A stretch of DNA of 64,000 bases from Microbacterium sp. Leaf151 (GCF_001424225.1 NZ_LMOR01000002.1:248001-312000), one strand, 5' to 3'; numbered from the stretch's first letter, positions 14,545 through 24,525 are shown. The notes: generated by a model not told the origin, from the letters alone. Made by a program: numbers and translations.

Positions 14545-17500
14545 ATGCATCTGAAAAGCGTGACGCTCAAAGGCTTCAAGTCCTTCGCCCAGTCGACGAC
14601 CTTCGCGCTCGAACCCGGTGTGACCTGCATCGTCGGGCCGAACGGATCGGGCAAATCCAACGTCGTCGACGCTCTCGCGTGGGTGATGGGGGAACAAGGC
14701 GCCAAGACCCTGCGCGGCGGAAAGATGGAGGACGTCATCTTCGCCGGTACCTCGACCCGCGGCCCGCTCGGGCGCGCCGAGGTTCAGCTCACGATCGACA
14801 ACGGCGACGGTGCGCTGCCGATCGACTACAGCGAGGTCACCATCAGCCGGACGCTGTTCCGCACCGGCGCCAGCGAGTACGCCATAAACGGTCAGACGTG
14901 CCGCTTGCTCGACGTGCAGGAGCTGCTGAGCGACTCGGGCCTCGGTCGCGAGATGCACGTCATCATCGGTCAGGGCCGGCTCGACACGGTGCTGCAGGCG
15001 ACCGCCGAGGACCGCCGCGGCTTCATCGAAGAGGCCGCCGGCATCCTGAAGCACCGGCGCCGCAAAGAGAAGACCGTACGCAAGCTCGAGGCGATGGAGA
15101 CCAATCTCACCCGCCTCAGCGATCTCGCCGGCGAGTTGCGCCGACAGTTGAAGCCCCTCGGAAAGCAGGCGGAGATCGCGCGGGAAGCCGCGACCATCGC
15201 CGCCGTCGTCCGGGATGCGAAGGCGCGACTCTACGCCGACGACCTCGTGCGGCTGCGCACGCAGCTGGCCGATGCCGCCCGCGCCGAGAGCGAGCGGCAC
15301 ACCGAGCGCCTCGGTCTACAGGAACAGGCCGATGGTCTGCGCCGGCGCGTCGAGCGGCTCGAGAACGATCAGCGCTCGGAGGCCGTCGACCGCGCGCGCA
15401 GCGTCTCGTTCGGTCTCGAACAGGTGCAGGAGCGCCTGCGCGGCCTGTACTCCCTGGCCGGTCAGCGCCTCACCCTTTTGACCGACGACGGCTCCGATAC
15501 CCCAGGCTTCGCCCCGACCGTGTCGCAGAGCACCATCGACGACGTCCGGGCCGAGATCGACGACATCGCCGCGGGTCTCGGCGATGCGCAGGATGCCGCG
15601 GCCGAGGCCGCCCGCGCCGTCACGCGCGCACGCGCCGACCTCGATGCCCTCGATGTCGACATCGCCGCGCAGAGCGCCCTCGTTTCCGAGCACGACCTGA
15701 AGATCCAGGCGCTCCGCGGCACGGCGGATGCCGCGAACTCCGCCCTCGCGGCGGTCCGGGCCGGTGTCGACAGGCAGCAGCGGGCGCTCGATGCGGCCCT
15801 CACCCGTCGGGCCGATGCCGAACGGGCCCGCGCCGAACTCGACCCCGACGTGGTGCCGGAGGCATCCACCGACGAGCACGCCGCGGCCTACGACCGGGCT
15901 CAGCGCGATGCGAACGACGTCGAGTCGAAGGTCGCCGGACTGCGCGAACGCCTCCACGCCGCCGAGCGCGAGCGCGACGCCCTCAGCGCGCAGACGACCG
16001 CGCTCGGCCGTGCCCTCGACCTGCGCAACGCGGCAGCCGACCTGCTCGCCGTCGGCGGACGGGGCGTGCGCGGCCTCGTGGGCGACGATGTCAAGGTCAC
16101 CGCGGGATACGAGGCGGCCATCGCCGCGGCCCTGGGATCGCTGGCCGAGGGACTGCTCGTGGACGATGCCGCGGCGGCCTTCTCCGCCGCGCGTGACGCG
16201 CGCGAGGGTGACCTCGGCGTCGTCGAGATCGTCATCGCCGGCGCTGCGGCACCCGACGGATCCCCGGCGGACGCGGCGACGGGGATGGCGGGGGCCGTTC
16301 CCGCGACCGAGGTTGTCATCGCGTCGCCGGGGGTGCTCGGCATCCTGACGCGGACGGTGATCGTCGACGACCTCGCCACCGTCCGCGAGGTGCAGGCGTC
16401 GCTGCCGTCCGAGGTCACCGTCGTCACCCGAGCCGGGGAGGTCGCGACGGCCCGGACGCTCCGGGCCGGGTCGGGGTCGGGACGGTCGCGGCTGGAGCTC
16501 GCCGCCGAGCGCGATGCGGCAGCCGTACGGCTCGATGAGATCGTCGTCATCGCCGATTCCCTGCGCGAGGCCCTCACCGACGAGCAGCGCGCGCTCACCG
16601 ACGCCCGACACCGCACCAAAGAGTCGCTGTCGACTCTGCGCGCCCACGACGCCGCGCTGGCGGCCCACGCCGAGAGGGTCAACCGCGTCACGGTGCGGCA
16701 CGAGGCGGCGGTCGCCGAATGCGATCGCCTCGCCGCGGGTCTCGCTCAGACGGAGACCGCGGTGGCCGAGGCCGAAGACGTCGCTCGTCGTGCCGACGAC
16801 GCGCTCGAGCGCGCACTCGAGGCGCCGCGCCCTCTGCTCGACGCCTCGGCGCGCGAGGGCATGGCCGCCGAGGTCGACGCCGCGCGCGAGACGGAGATGC
16901 GAGCGCGTCTGGACATCGAGGCGCTGAAGGAGCGCGTGCGGGCGGGGGAGGCCCGCATCGTCCAGCTCGAGCAGCAGCGCGAGCGCGAACGTGCGGCCGC
17001 GGCGGAGGCCGCCCGTCGCGCGGTGCTCCGGCGCGCCCAACGCGAGGTCGCCGCGGAGGTCGCGAGTCACCTTCCCGCGCTTCTCGACTCGGTCGACCGT
17101 TCCGTCAGCCAGGCGCGGGTCGAGCTCGCGGCAGCGGAGTCGGCGCGCACCGCGATCACCGAAGAACTGGCACGCGCCCGCGCCGATGAAGCGGCCGTGC
17201 GGGAGCGTCTTGCGCGCCTCACCGAGAGCGTGCACGGCCTCGAACTGCAGATGCACGAGAAGAAGCTCCACGTCACGAGCCTGCTGGAGCGCGTTCAGTC
17301 CGAGCTGGCGCTCGATGAAGACGTGCTCGTCGCAGAGTACGGCCCCGATCAGCTCGTTCCCGTCGAACGGGACGGTGACGGCGACCCGTTCGATCGCGCG
17401 GCTCAGAAGCGTCGGCTCCAGGATGCCGAGCGCAAGCTGTCGCAGCTGGGCCGGGTCAACCCGCTCGCGCTGGAGGAGTTCGCGGCCCTCGAGCAGCGGC

Positions 17501-18090
17501 ACGCCTTCCTCACCGAACAACTCGCCGATCTGCAGCAGACCCGCGCAGATCTGCAGACGATCATCGCCGACCTCGACGAACGGATGCAGACCATCTTCGT
17601 CGCCGCGTTCGAGGACACCCGCGTCGCGTTCACCGAGATCTTCCCCATCCTCTTCCCGGGGGGCTCGGGCAGCATCTCGCTCACCGACCCCGACTCGCCG
17701 TTGACCACCGGCATCGAGGTCGCCGTGCGCCCCGTGGGGAAGAAGATCGAGCGACTGTCGCTCCTGTCCGGCGGCGAGCGGTCGCTCGCGGCGGTGGCGT
17801 TCCTGACCTCGATCTTCACCGCGCGGCCGAGCCCGTTCTACATCCTCGACGAGGTCGAAGCGGCCCTCGACGACGCGAACCTCGGGCGTCTTCTCGGCGT
17901 GTTCGAGAAGCTGCGCGCGAGCAGTCAGCTCATCGTCATCACCCACCAGAAGCGCACGATGGAGATCGCCGACGCGCTGTACGGCGTCTCGATGCGCCAG
18001 GACGGCGTGTCAGCCGTGGTCGGGCAGCGCGTGGGCGATCGTGCGGCCGTCCGCGCCGCCGCCCCGGACGAGGCCGCGCCCGTAAGCTGA
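14545..18090 (+). CDS. smc: Chromosome segregation protein SMC
   Basis: SMC (1181 aa, family length) is the condensin ATPase that organises and separates chromosomes with ScpA/ScpB. Walker A GPNGSGKSN is at residues 32-40. Coiled coils run from about 170 to 500 and 660 to 1000 on either side of a hinge (about 510-640, VGGRGVRGLVGDDV...). The ABC signature LSGGERSLAA is near 1075 and Walker B ILDEVEAALDD near 1105. Ala/Arg/Glu-rich coils make long antisense frames open; those are shadows. It is followed by ftsY after 4 bp. Confidence 0.98.
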   Translation: MHLKSVTLKGFKSFAQSTTFALEPGVTCIVGPNGSGKSNVVDALAWVMGEQGAKTLRGGKMEDVIFAGTSTRGPLGRAEVQLTIDNGDGALPIDYSEVTISRTLFRTGASEYAINGQTCRLLDVQELLSDSGLGREMHVIIGQGRLDTVLQATAEDRRGFIEEAAGILKHRRRKEKTVRKLEAMETNLTRLSDLAGELRRQLKPLGKQAEIAREAATIAAVVRDAKARLYADDLVRLRTQLADAARAESERHTERLGLQEQADGLRRRVERLENDQRSEAVDRARSVSFGLEQVQERLRGLYSLAGQRLTLLTDDGSDTPGFAPTVSQSTIDDVRAEIDDIAAGLGDAQDAAAEAARAVTRARADLDALDVDIAAQSALVSEHDLKIQALRGTADAANSALAAVRAGVDRQQRALDAALTRRADAERARAELDPDVVPEASTDEHAAAYDRAQRDANDVESKVAGLRERLHAAERERDALSAQTTALGRALDLRNAAADLLAVGGRGVRGLVGDDVKVTAGYEAAIAAALGSLAEGLLVDDAAAAFSAARDAREGDLGVVEIVIAGAAAPDGSPADAATGMAGAVPATEVVIASPGVLGILTRTVIVDDLATVREVQASLPSEVTVVTRAGEVATARTLRAGSGSGRSRLELAAERDAAAVRLDEIVVIADSLREALTDEQRALTDARHRTKESLSTLRAHDAALAAHAERVNRVTVRHEAAVAECDRLAAGLAQTETAVAEAEDVARRADDALERALEAPRPLLDASAREGMAAEVDAARETEMRARLDIEALKERVRAGEARIVQLEQQRERERAAAAEAARRAVLRRAQREVAAEVASHLPALLDSVDRSVSQARVELAAAESARTAITEELARARADEAAVRERLARLTESVHGLELQMHEKKLHVTSLLERVQSELALDEDVLVAEYGPDQLVPVERDGDGDPFDRAAQKRRLQDAERKLSQLGRVNPLALEEFAALEQRHAFLTEQLADLQQTRADLQTIIADLDERMQTIFVAAFEDTRVAFTEIFPILFPGGSGSISLTDPDSPLTTGIEVAVRPVGKKIERLSLLSGGERSLAAVAFLTSIFTARPSPFYILDEVEAALDDANLGRLLGVFEKLRASSQLIVITHQKRTMEIADALYGVSMRQDGVSAVVGQRVGDRAAVRAAAPDEAAPVS
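18083..18088 (+). promoter_or_regulatory. Leaderless -10 for ftsY
   Basis: TAAGCT ends 6 nt before the ftsY ATG (18095) and overlaps the last codons of smc, so ftsY may be transcribed independently. Confidence 0.5.
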
Positions 18091-18094
18091 AGCA

Positions 18095-18967
18095 ATGGCT
18101 GAGAACTCCTGGTCGCTGGGCCGCGCGCTGCGCGGGTTATTCGTCAAGCCCACGATCGACGAGACGACGTGGGACGACCTCGAGACGGCGCTGCTCACCG
18201 CCGACTTCGGCCCCGACGTCACCGAGCGCCTGATCGACGAGTTGCGCGAGAAGGTGGAGCGCTTCCGCACCACCGATCCGCGCGACCTGCAGCGGATGCT
18301 CCGTGAGACGCTCGAGGAGCATTTCGCCAAGTTCGACACGACGCTCCGTCTTACTGAGCGTCCCGCGGTCGTGCTGGTCGTCGGCGTCAACGGCGTGGGC
18401 AAGACGACCACGATCGGCAAGTTCGCCAAGTTCCTCCAGCGTTACGGCCGCACGGTCGTCGTCGGCGCGGCCGACACCTTCCGCGCCGCGGCGGTCGACC
18501 AGCTCGCGACGTGGGCCGAGCGCGGGGGAGCGACCATCGTGCGCCCGCAGCACGAGGGTCAGGATCCGGCATCCGTCGCCTTCCAGACCGTCGCCCACGC
18601 CAAGGAGACCGCGACCGAGATCGTGCTGATCGACACCGCCGGGCGCCTGCACACCAAGGGCGGCCTGATGGACGAGCTCGGCAAGATCAAGCGCGTGATC
18701 GAGAAGCAGGCGCCGATCAGCGAGGTGCTCCTCGTGCTCGATGCGACGACGGGACAGAACGGTCTGATGCAGGCGCAGGCCTTCCTCGACAGTGCGGGGG
18801 TCACGGGTCTCGTGCTCACCAAGCTCGACGGGTCGGCCAAGGGCGGGTTCGTGCTCGCCGTGCAGGAGCTCACCGGTATCCCGGTCAAGCTCCTCGGGCA
18901 GGGCGAGGGCATCGGCGATTTGACGGGCTTCACCCCGCACGTGTTCGCGGCCTCGCTCGTCGACTGA
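18095..18967 (+). CDS. ftsY: Signal recognition particle receptor FtsY
   Basis: FtsY (290 aa) is the SRP-receptor GTPase that docks Ffh-ribosome complexes at the membrane. The acidic A domain is essentially absent. The N domain starts at about residue 15. The G motifs are GVNGVGKTTTIGK (about 96-108), DTFRAAA (about 126), DTAGRLHTKGGLMDEL (about 176) and TKLDGSAKGG (about 245). The minimal form matches short actinobacterial FtsY. Its partner Ffh is encoded 3.2 kb downstream. Confidence 0.97.
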   Translation: MAENSWSLGRALRGLFVKPTIDETTWDDLETALLTADFGPDVTERLIDELREKVERFRTTDPRDLQRMLRETLEEHFAKFDTTLRLTERPAVVLVVGVNGVGKTTTIGKFAKFLQRYGRTVVVGAADTFRAAAVDQLATWAERGGATIVRPQHEGQDPASVAFQTVAHAKETATEIVLIDTAGRLHTKGGLMDELGKIKRVIEKQAPISEVLLVLDATTGQNGLMQAQAFLDSAGVTGLVLTKLDGSAKGGFVLAVQELTGIPVKLLGQGEGIGDLTGFTPHVFAASLVD

Positions 18968-19091
18968 GCAGGGTCACGCGCCACGCGGGGTGCTCGCGCA
19001 GGCGGCCCCTCGCGGATCCGTGCCCATACCGCACGGCGAGCTGCGGGCGGGTCGTCTTCCCGAAGCCCGGACGGACTGCTTACATGGAGGC

Positions 19092-19592
19092 ATGGCCATC
19101 GAGCACGACTTCTTCGGACTCCTCGAATCCGGCCCCGACGGGTCGATCTTCTGGAGTGAGAACGTGGAGTTCGGTGACCAGAGCGTCACCGTCGACCTGA
19201 CGGCTCCCGATCAGGACGACGTGTCCGTCGAGGCCCTCGACGTCGCGGCATCCATGGTCTCCTCGCTCGAGTCGATCGATCTCGCCGCTCGCAACGCCAT
19301 GGTCGATGAGCTGGACTCCCGCACCAGTGAGGTGACCGAGTACGTCCTGCAGCAGCAGGCGACCCTCGGCGAAGAGCTCGACGACCTCCTCTCCGATGTG
19401 AGCGGCGACACGCACATCGACGTCATCAAGGCGCTGCAGCTGATGAGCATGACGATTCTCGCCGACGAGCACGGTGGCGCCGACCCGTTCGCGGTCCTCG
19501 AGTACGCCCTCGATCCGGATGCCACCGACGACGTGCTGCTGGTCAACCTCGCCTCCGACGGTCGCGTGCAGTCGGTCACCAGCGCCGATTGA
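19092..19592 (+). CDS. Conserved acidic protein, DUF2004-like
   Basis: A 166-residue, strongly acidic cytosolic protein starting MAIEHDFFGLLESG. The sequence resembles what I remember as DUF2004-domain proteins of Microbacteriaceae; the family assignment is from memory. The body is helical (SLESIDLAARNAMVDELDS...), with no signal peptide or membrane segment. GGAGG precedes the ATG at 19092, and a TTACAT hexamer (19080-19085) 6 nt upstream could be a leaderless promoter. Function is unknown. It converges on lipA. Confidence 0.7.
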   Translation: MAIEHDFFGLLESGPDGSIFWSENVEFGDQSVTVDLTAPDQDDVSVEALDVAASMVSSLESIDLAARNAMVDELDSRTSEVTEYVLQQQATLGEELDDLLSDVSGDTHIDVIKALQLMSMTILADEHGGADPFAVLEYALDPDATDDVLLVNLASDGRVQSVTSAD

Positions 19593-19687
19593 ACGCGCAG
19601 ACCCCGCGCGTCACACCGCGCTCGGATCCGCGCTCCGTCAGCGGCGGGTGAGCGACCCGTCGCCGAGGATCGGCCCTCTCGCCGCCC

Positions 19688-20722
19688 TCACACCGCCTGG
19701 GCGAAACCGGCGTCGGCGTCCACGATGTCCTTCGCGAGGTGCGCGAGGTGGGGCGGGATCTGCTGCCCCTTCGACACCATCGACTGCGCCCACAGGCGCC
19801 CCGCGCGGTACGACGAGCGCACGAGGGGACCGGCGAGCACGCCGAGGAACCCGATGCGCTCGGCCTCTTCTTTGAACTCGACGAACTCCGCGGGCTTCAC
19901 CCAGCGCTGCACGGGGAGGTGACGGGGAGTGGGACGCAGATACTGCGTGATCGTGATGATGTCGGTGCCCGCGGCGCGCAGGTCTTCGAGGGCCTGAACG
20001 ACCTCTTCGGGTTCCTCGCCCATGCCGAGGATGAGATTCGACTTGGTGATGAGGCCGGCGTCGCGGGCGGCGCTCAGCACGCCGAGGGAGCGCTCGTAGC
20101 GGAAGGCCGGACGGATGCGCTTGAAGATGCGAGGAACCGTCTCGACGTTGTGCGCGAACACCTCGGGACGCGACGAGAAGACCTCTTCCAGCAGCGCCGG
20201 GTTGCCCGAGAAGTCGGTCGCGAGGATCTCGACGCCCGTGCCGGGGTTCTCGGCGTGGATGCGCCGCACCGTCTCGGCGTGGAGCCACGCCCCCTCGTCG
20301 GGCAGGTCGTCGCGCGCGACGCCGGTGACGGTCGCGTATCGCAGCTGCATCCGGGTCACGCTCTCGGCGACACGACGCGGCTCGTCGGTGTCGTAGTCGG
20401 CGGGTTTGCCGGTGTCGATCTGGCAGAAGTCGCAGCGGCGCGTGCACTGGGAGCCGCCGATGAGGAAGGTCGCCTCGCGGTCCTCCCAGCACTCGAAGAT
20501 GTTCGGGCAGCCCGCCTCCTGGCAGACCGTGTGCAGATCCTCGGTCTTCACCAGGTTCTGCAGGGCGGTGTACTCGGGGCCCATCTTGGCCTTGGTCTTG
20601 ATCCACTCGGGCTTGCGCTCGATGGGGGTCTCGGCGTTGCGCACCTCGAGGCGCAGCAGCTTCCGCCCGTTGGGGGCGGTGGATGCCGCGGCTCCCGTGT
20701 TGCCGGTTCCGCGGGCGCTCAC
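19688..20722 (-). CDS. lipA: Lipoyl synthase
   Basis: LipA (344 aa) is a radical-SAM enzyme that inserts two sulfurs into protein-bound octanoate to make lipoate. The auxiliary Fe-S cluster motif [12 protein letters not shown] is near residues 68-79 and the radical-[11 protein letters not shown] near 93-100. The conserved SSYRAG that supplies a serine ligand is near the C-terminus. Its GTG start overlaps the lipB stop by 4 bp, so LipB (octanoyl transfer) and LipA (sulfur insertion) are coupled in pathway order. Confidence 0.97.
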   Translation of the reverse strand: MSARGTGNTGAAASTAPNGRKLLRLEVRNAETPIERKPEWIKTKAKMGPEYTALQNLVKTEDLHTVCQEAGCPNIFECWEDREATFLIGGSQCTRRCDFCQIDTGKPADYDTDEPRRVAESVTRMQLRYATVTGVARDDLPDEGAWLHAETVRRIHAENPGTGVEILATDFSGNPALLEEVFSSRPEVFAHNVETVPRIFKRIRPAFRYERSLGVLSAARDAGLITKSNLILGMGEEPEEVVQALEDLRAAGTDIITITQYLRPTPRHLPVQRWVKPAEFVEFKEEAERIGFLGVLAGPLVRSSYRAGRLWAQSMVSKGQQIPPHLAHLAKDIVDADAGFAQAV

Positions 20723-21357
20723 GCGGCCACCGCCGCGTACTCGGCGCGGAACACCCGCTCGATGGAGGGAACGAGGTCGGCGGGGGAGACGTCGGCACCG
20801 ACCACCTCGCTGACGGTCGTGACCCCGGCATCCGAGATCCCGCAGGGGACGATGTGCCGGAAGCCGGCGAGCGAGTTGTCGCAGTTGACCGCGAAGCCGT
20901 GCATGGTCACTCCCTTCTCGACGCGGACGCCGATGGCCGCGACCTTGTCGACACCGAGCGGTCGCTTCACCCAGACGCCGCTGCGTCCCTCGACCCGGAA
21001 GCCGTCGACGCCGTGCACGCGCAGCGCGTCGATCAGCAGAGCCTCGAGCCGGCGCACGTGAGCGACGACGTCGATCGGTTCGGGTAGCCGCACGATCGGG
21101 TAGCCGACCAGCTGCCCGGGTCCGTGCCACGTGATCTTGCCGCCGCGGTCGACGTCGATGACGGGGGTGCCGTCGTCGGGTCGCTCGTGCGCTTCGGTGC
21201 GCTTGCCGGCGGTGTAGACGGCCTCGTGCTCGAGGAGCAGCAGCGTGTCGGGCCGCTCGTCGGCGACGACGTCGGCGTGAACGCGCCGCTGGTGGGCCCA
21301 CCCGTCGAGGTAGGGCACATAAAGCGGAGCGAGGCCCGCGTGGTGGATGTCGATCAT
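20719..21357 (-). CDS. lipB: Octanoyltransferase
   Basis: LipB (212 aa) moves octanoate from acyl carrier protein to the lipoyl domains of 2-oxoacid dehydrogenases and Gcv[17 protein letters not shown] is at about 71-86, the catalytic lysine is in the KVAAIGVRV region, and the catalytic cysteine is in [15 protein letters not shown] chose the ATG at 21357, preceded by GGAGG at 6 nt. The alternative 11 codons upstream would start inside a 19-bp dyad. Confidence 0.95.
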   Translation of the reverse strand: MIDIHHAGLAPLYVPYLDGWAHQRRVHADVVADERPDTLLLLEHEAVYTAGKRTEAHERPDDGTPVIDVDRGGKITWHGPGQLVGYPIVRLPEPIDVVAHVRRLEALLIDALRVHGVDGFRVEGRSGVWVKRPLGVDKVAAIGVRVEKGVTMHGFAVNCDNSLAGFRHIVPCGISDAGVTTVSEVVGADVSPADLVPSIERVFRAEYAAVAA

Positions 21358-21370
21358 CGACCGCCTCCGA

Positions 21371-21389
21371 TGTTGGATTGCGTCCAACA
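21371..21389. promoter_or_regulatory. Candidate TetR operator between lipB and tetR
   Basis: TGTTGGA-TTGCG-TCCAACA is a perfect 7+5+7 inverted repeat in the 64-bp divergent gap. It abuts a minus-strand -10-like TATTGT (21387-21392) and would cover the lipB transcription start. For tetR it covers the -35 region of the promoter with -10 TAATCT (21410-21415). The geometry fits repression of lipB-lipA and autoregulation by the neighbouring TetR protein. Confidence 0.7.
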
Positions 21390-21409
21390 ATACACGCAGG
21401 GGACCCGTC

Positions 21410-21415
21410 TAATCT
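21410..21415 (+). promoter_or_regulatory. Leaderless -10 for the TetR gene
   Basis: TAATCT ends exactly 6 nt before the GTG at 21422. Confidence 0.6.
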
Positions 21416-21421
21416 GAATCG

Positions 21422-21970
21422 GTGACCCCCGAACCGCGCAGCGGACGTCCGCGCTCCTCCTCGAGAGAGGTGCTGTCCGAGGCGGCGTGCGAGCTGTTCC
21501 TCGAACAGGGCTACGACGCCACCAGCGTCTCCGACATCACGCGCCGCGCGGGGGTGAGCCGCTCGAGCTTCTTCAACTACTTCGCGGCCAAGAGCGACGT
21601 GCTGTGGTCGGGCTTCGACGAGCAGGTCGCCGCAGGCGTGGCGCTCCTCCACGATGGCGCTGACATCGTCGCTGCCCTGGCGATGATCGGCCGCGGACTG
21701 ACGCCCGACGCCCTCGCCCTGGCGATCACCAATGCCGATGCCATGGGCATCGCCGCCGAGCTCGACCGTGATCGCGCCGTGCGGCAGTTCCGTCTGCAGC
21801 AGCACGTCGTGGCCCGCTTCGGGCGAGACGGGATGCCGCGACTGCTCGCCGAGGTCCGCGCGGGCGCGCTCGCGGCCGCTGTGCTGGCGGCGGTCTGGTC
21901 GTGGGCGGACCGCACCGCGACGGGGCGACCCCTCGACGAGGTGCTCGCCGAGGCACTCGCCCTCGTCTGA
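21422..21970 (+). CDS. TetR family transcriptional regulator
   Basis: A 182-residue one-component regulator. The N-terminal helix-turn-helix spans about residues 15-60, with [34 protein letters not shown] signature elements. The C-terminal ligand domain is short and helical with no recognisable ligand motif. It is divergent from lipB-lipA with a dyad in the shared promoter region, so control of lipoate assembly is the best guess from context. The ligand could be octanoyl- or lipoyl-related, but that is inference. Confidence 0.88.
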   Translation: MTPEPRSGRPRSSSREVLSEAACELFLEQGYDATSVSDITRRAGVSRSSFFNYFAAKSDVLWSGFDEQVAAGVALLHDGADIVAALAMIGRGLTPDALALAITNADAMGIAAELDRDRAVRQFRLQQHVVARFGRDGMPRLLAEVRAGALAAAVLAAVWSWADRTATGRPLDEVLAEALALV

Positions 21971-22160
21971 CGCGCCGCGCTCGCCCCTCCGGCGTCGTGC
22001 GCGTGCCTCTCCGCACGGTGCCGGGTTGCGTTTACGTGGCGTCAATCATTCGCGTGAGGTCAGTGGCATCCGGGGCCGTCGGGCTGAGGTCGTGCGGATC
22101 GCGGAGGTCGTGCGGTGCGGCACGGCCGGAAGGACGGCAGCGGTCATCGCGGAGCCCGCG

Positions 22161-22166
22161 TAAACT
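22161..22166 (+). promoter_or_regulatory. -10 element for ffh
   Basis: TAAACT ends 9 nt before the ffh ATG (22176), giving a near-leaderless transcript. The gap 21971-22160 shows nothing else I can name beyond one GGCATCC heptamer (22065). Confidence 0.5.
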
Positions 22167-22175
22167 CGTCACATC

Positions 22176-23720
22176 ATGGCGACTTTCGGCACCCTCTCCG
22201 ACCGGCTCACAGAGACCTTCCGCAACCTCCGGAAGAAGGGCCAGCTCACTCCCGCCGACGTCGACGGGACGGTGCGTGAGATCCGCCGAGCCCTCCTCGA
22301 CGCCGACGTGGCGCTGCCCGTCGTCAAGGAGTTCACTGCCGCAATCCGCGAGCGAGCCCTCGGCGACGAGGTCAACCGCGCCCTGAACCCGGCGCAGCAG
22401 GTCGTGCAGATCGTCAATGACGAGCTCATCGGCATCCTGGGCGGTCAGCAGCGACGCCTGCAGTTCGCCAAGAACCCGCCCACGGTCATCATGCTCGCGG
22501 GTCTCCAGGGCTCCGGAAAGACGACCTTCGCGGGGAAGCTCGCGAAGATGCTCGAGAAAGACGGGCACACCCCGCTGCTGGTCGCCTGCGACCTCCAGCG
22601 CCCCAACGCCGTGAACCAGCTGCAGGTCGTCGCCGAGCGCGCGGGAGCGGCGATCTACGCCCCCGAGCCCGGCAACGGTGTGGGCGACCCGGTCAAGGTC
22701 GCGCGCGACGGCGTCGCCCACGCCACGCGCCAACAGCACGACATCGTCATCATCGACACCGCCGGCCGCCTCGGCGTGGACGCCGAGCTGATGAAGCAGG
22801 CCTCCGACATCCGCAAGGCGACGCAGCCCGACGAGGTGCTGTTCGTCATCGACGCGATGATCGGTCAAGACGCGGTGAACACCGCGAAGGCCTTCCAGGA
22901 CGGCGTCGATTTCACCGGCGTCGTGCTGTCGAAGCTCGACGGTGACGCCCGCGGTGGTGCGGCCCTCTCGGTCGCCTCGGTCACCGGCCGCCCGATCATC
23001 TTCGCCTCGACGGGTGAGGGCCTCGACGATGTCGAGCCGTTCTACCCCGACCGCATGGCATCCCGCATCCTCGACCTCGGTGACATCCTCACCCTGATCG
23101 AGCAGGCGCAGTCGGCGTTCGACGAGGCCGAGGCGATGGCGGTCGCCGAGAAGCTGGCGACCGAGACGTTCACGCTCGAAGACTTCCTGCAGCAGATGCA
23201 GCAGATGAAGAAGATGGGCTCCATGAAGAAGATGCTCGGGATGCTCCCGGGCATGGGAAACATGAAGCAGCAGCTCGAAGACTTCGACGAGCGCGAAATC
23301 GATCGCACCGAGGCGATCATCCGCTCGATGACCCTCGTCGAGCGACGCAACCCCAAGATCCTCAACGGCTCCCGTCGCCTGCGCATCGCGCGCGGCTCGG
23401 GCATGACCGTCACCGACGTCAACCAGCTCGTGCAGCGCTTCGACCAGGCCGCCAAGATGATGAAGACCGTCGCCCGCGGCGGTGTGCCCAACATCCCCGG
23501 TATGGGTCCGGTCGGCGGCAAGCCCGGCGCGTCGTCGAAGCGCGGCAAGCAGCAGAAGGCGAAGGGCTCGCGCTCCGGCAATCCCGCCAAGCGCGCGGCC
23601 GAGAACGCCGGCATCGCTGCGGCAGCACCCGCGACGGGTTCCGGCTTCGGCCTGGGCGGTCAGGCGGTTCCGAGCGAGGCCGACCTCGCCGAACTGCAGA
23701 AGATGCTCGGCAAGGGCTGA
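22176..23720 (+). CDS. ffh: Signal recognition particle protein Ffh
   Basis: Ffh (514 aa) is the SRP GTPase that binds 4.5S RNA and signal sequences. The G motifs are GLQGSGKTTFAGKL (about 108-121), DLQRPNA (about 139), DTAGRLGVD (about 192) and SKLDGDARGG (about 250). The C-terminal M domain is rich in methionine (MQQMKKMGSMKKMLGMLPGMG, split here as two motifs near 345-370). The tail is Gly/Ala-rich and low complexity. It converges on the SGNH gene with a 22-bp gap. Confidence 0.98.
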   Translation: MATFGTLSDRLTETFRNLRKKGQLTPADVDGTVREIRRALLDADVALPVVKEFTAAIRERALGDEVNRALNPAQQVVQIVNDELIGILGGQQRRLQFAKNPPTVIMLAGLQGSGKTTFAGKLAKMLEKDGHTPLLVACDLQRPNAVNQLQVVAERAGAAIYAPEPGNGVGDPVKVARDGVAHATRQQHDIVIIDTAGRLGVDAELMKQASDIRKATQPDEVLFVIDAMIGQDAVNTAKAFQDGVDFTGVVLSKLDGDARGGAALSVASVTGRPIIFASTGEGLDDVEPFYPDRMASRILDLGDILTLIEQAQSAFDEAEAMAVAEKLATETFTLEDFLQQMQQMKKMGSMKKMLGMLPGMGNMKQQLEDFDEREIDRTEAIIRSMTLVERRNPKILNGSRRLRIARGSGMTVTDVNQLVQRFDQAAKMMKTVARGGVPNIPGMGPVGGKPGASSKRGKQQKAKGSRSGNPAKRAAENAGIAAAAPATGSGFGLGGQAVPSEADLAELQKMLGKG

Positions 23721-23742
23721 CCGGCCTCCGCCGCATCCGATC

Positions 23743-24477
23743 TCAGGGCAGCACCGCGGCGCCCTGCAGGGCGGACGACACCGCCGCTTCGATCGCCCGC
23801 TGCCCGCCGGCGGTCGGGTGCACGTCGTCGCTCTGCAACCACTCGGGATGTCCGACGAGCGGCTGACCGATGTCGATGTACGTGCCGCCGACCGCCTCGA
23901 CGGCGTCGCGCAGCGCGTCGGAGGTGACCGCGGTGTCGTCGGGTACCTCGGGATCGTCGTTCCAGATGGTGCTGAGGGCGACGATGAGCGCGTCCGGCGC
24001 GGCCTCGTGCAGGCGCTCGACGGTGTCGGCGGTCTCGAAGCGGATCTCGTCGGGGTCCTGCCAGAAATCGTTGCTGGACGACTGCACGATCACCAGGTCG
24101 GGCTGCAGGGCGGCCACCGCGGGCACGAGCCCGGCGTACGGCGTTCCGCAATCGCCCTCCACCACGAAGCCCATTCCGGGGCAGGCGAGGTTGACGAGTG
24201 AGAGGTGGGTCCGCTGGGCGAGCAGCCGCGGCCATGCGTCCCGCGCCGGGAGCCCGAAGCCCGACATCACCGAGTCGCCGAGAGTGACCACCCGCTCAGA
24301 GGGGGTTGCACTCGTCGACGGTGCGGGGGAGGGGGATGCCGCGAGCTGCGCCGGCAGGAGTCGCGGGGTGGCGGAGTCGGCGGTCACGGGCACGGCCGCG
24401 CACCCGGCGACCAGGGCCACGACCACGGCTGCGAGGGCCGTCAGCGAGACAGCCGGAGCGCTGCGTCCCGAGATCAT
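23743..24477 (-). CDS. SGNH/GDSL hydrolase-type lipoprotein
   Basis: A 244-residue exported lipoprotein. The lipobox is LVAGC with Cys at about residue 26, followed by a Ser/Pro/Thr-rich tether (ASPSPAPSTSATPS). The SGNH fold shows the nucleophile block GDSVMSGFG near 69, SSNDF near 134, and the Asp/His pair in SDDVHPTAGG near 217. The family hydrolyses esters outside the cell; the substrate is unknown. The ATG is supported by TAGGAT (24484-24489) 6 nt upstream. It follows the carboxylate-amine ligase gene on the same strand after 48 bp. Confidence 0.85.
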   Translation of the reverse strand: MISGRSAPAVSLTALAAVVVALVAGCAAVPVTADSATPRLLPAQLAASPSPAPSTSATPSERVVTLGDSVMSGFGLPARDAWPRLLAQRTHLSLVNLACPGMGFVVEGDCGTPYAGLVPAVAALQPDLVIVQSSSNDFWQDPDEIRFETADTVERLHEAAPDALIVALSTIWNDDPEVPDDTAVTSDALRDAVEAVGGTYIDIGQPLVGHPEWLQSDDVHPTAGGQRAIEAAVSSALQGAAVLP

Positions 24478-24483
24478 GCCGCG

Positions 24484-24489
24484 ATCCTA
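24484..24489 (-). promoter_or_regulatory. Leaderless -10 for the SGNH lipoprotein gene
   Basis: TAGGAT on the minus strand ends 6 nt before the ATG at 24477. Confidence 0.58.
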
Positions 24490-24525
24490 CGAGCGGTCGC
24501 CTATGAGCCAGCGTCGAAAGACGAC

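Noticed and set aside
15316..17946. 876-codon minus-strand frame opposite smc
   Set aside because: Composition mirrors the Ala/Glu/Arg coiled coil of SMC; no domain.
21358..21390. Longer lipB start at 21390
   Set aside because: It would begin inside the operator-like dyad, and GGAGG is placed for the ATG at 21357.
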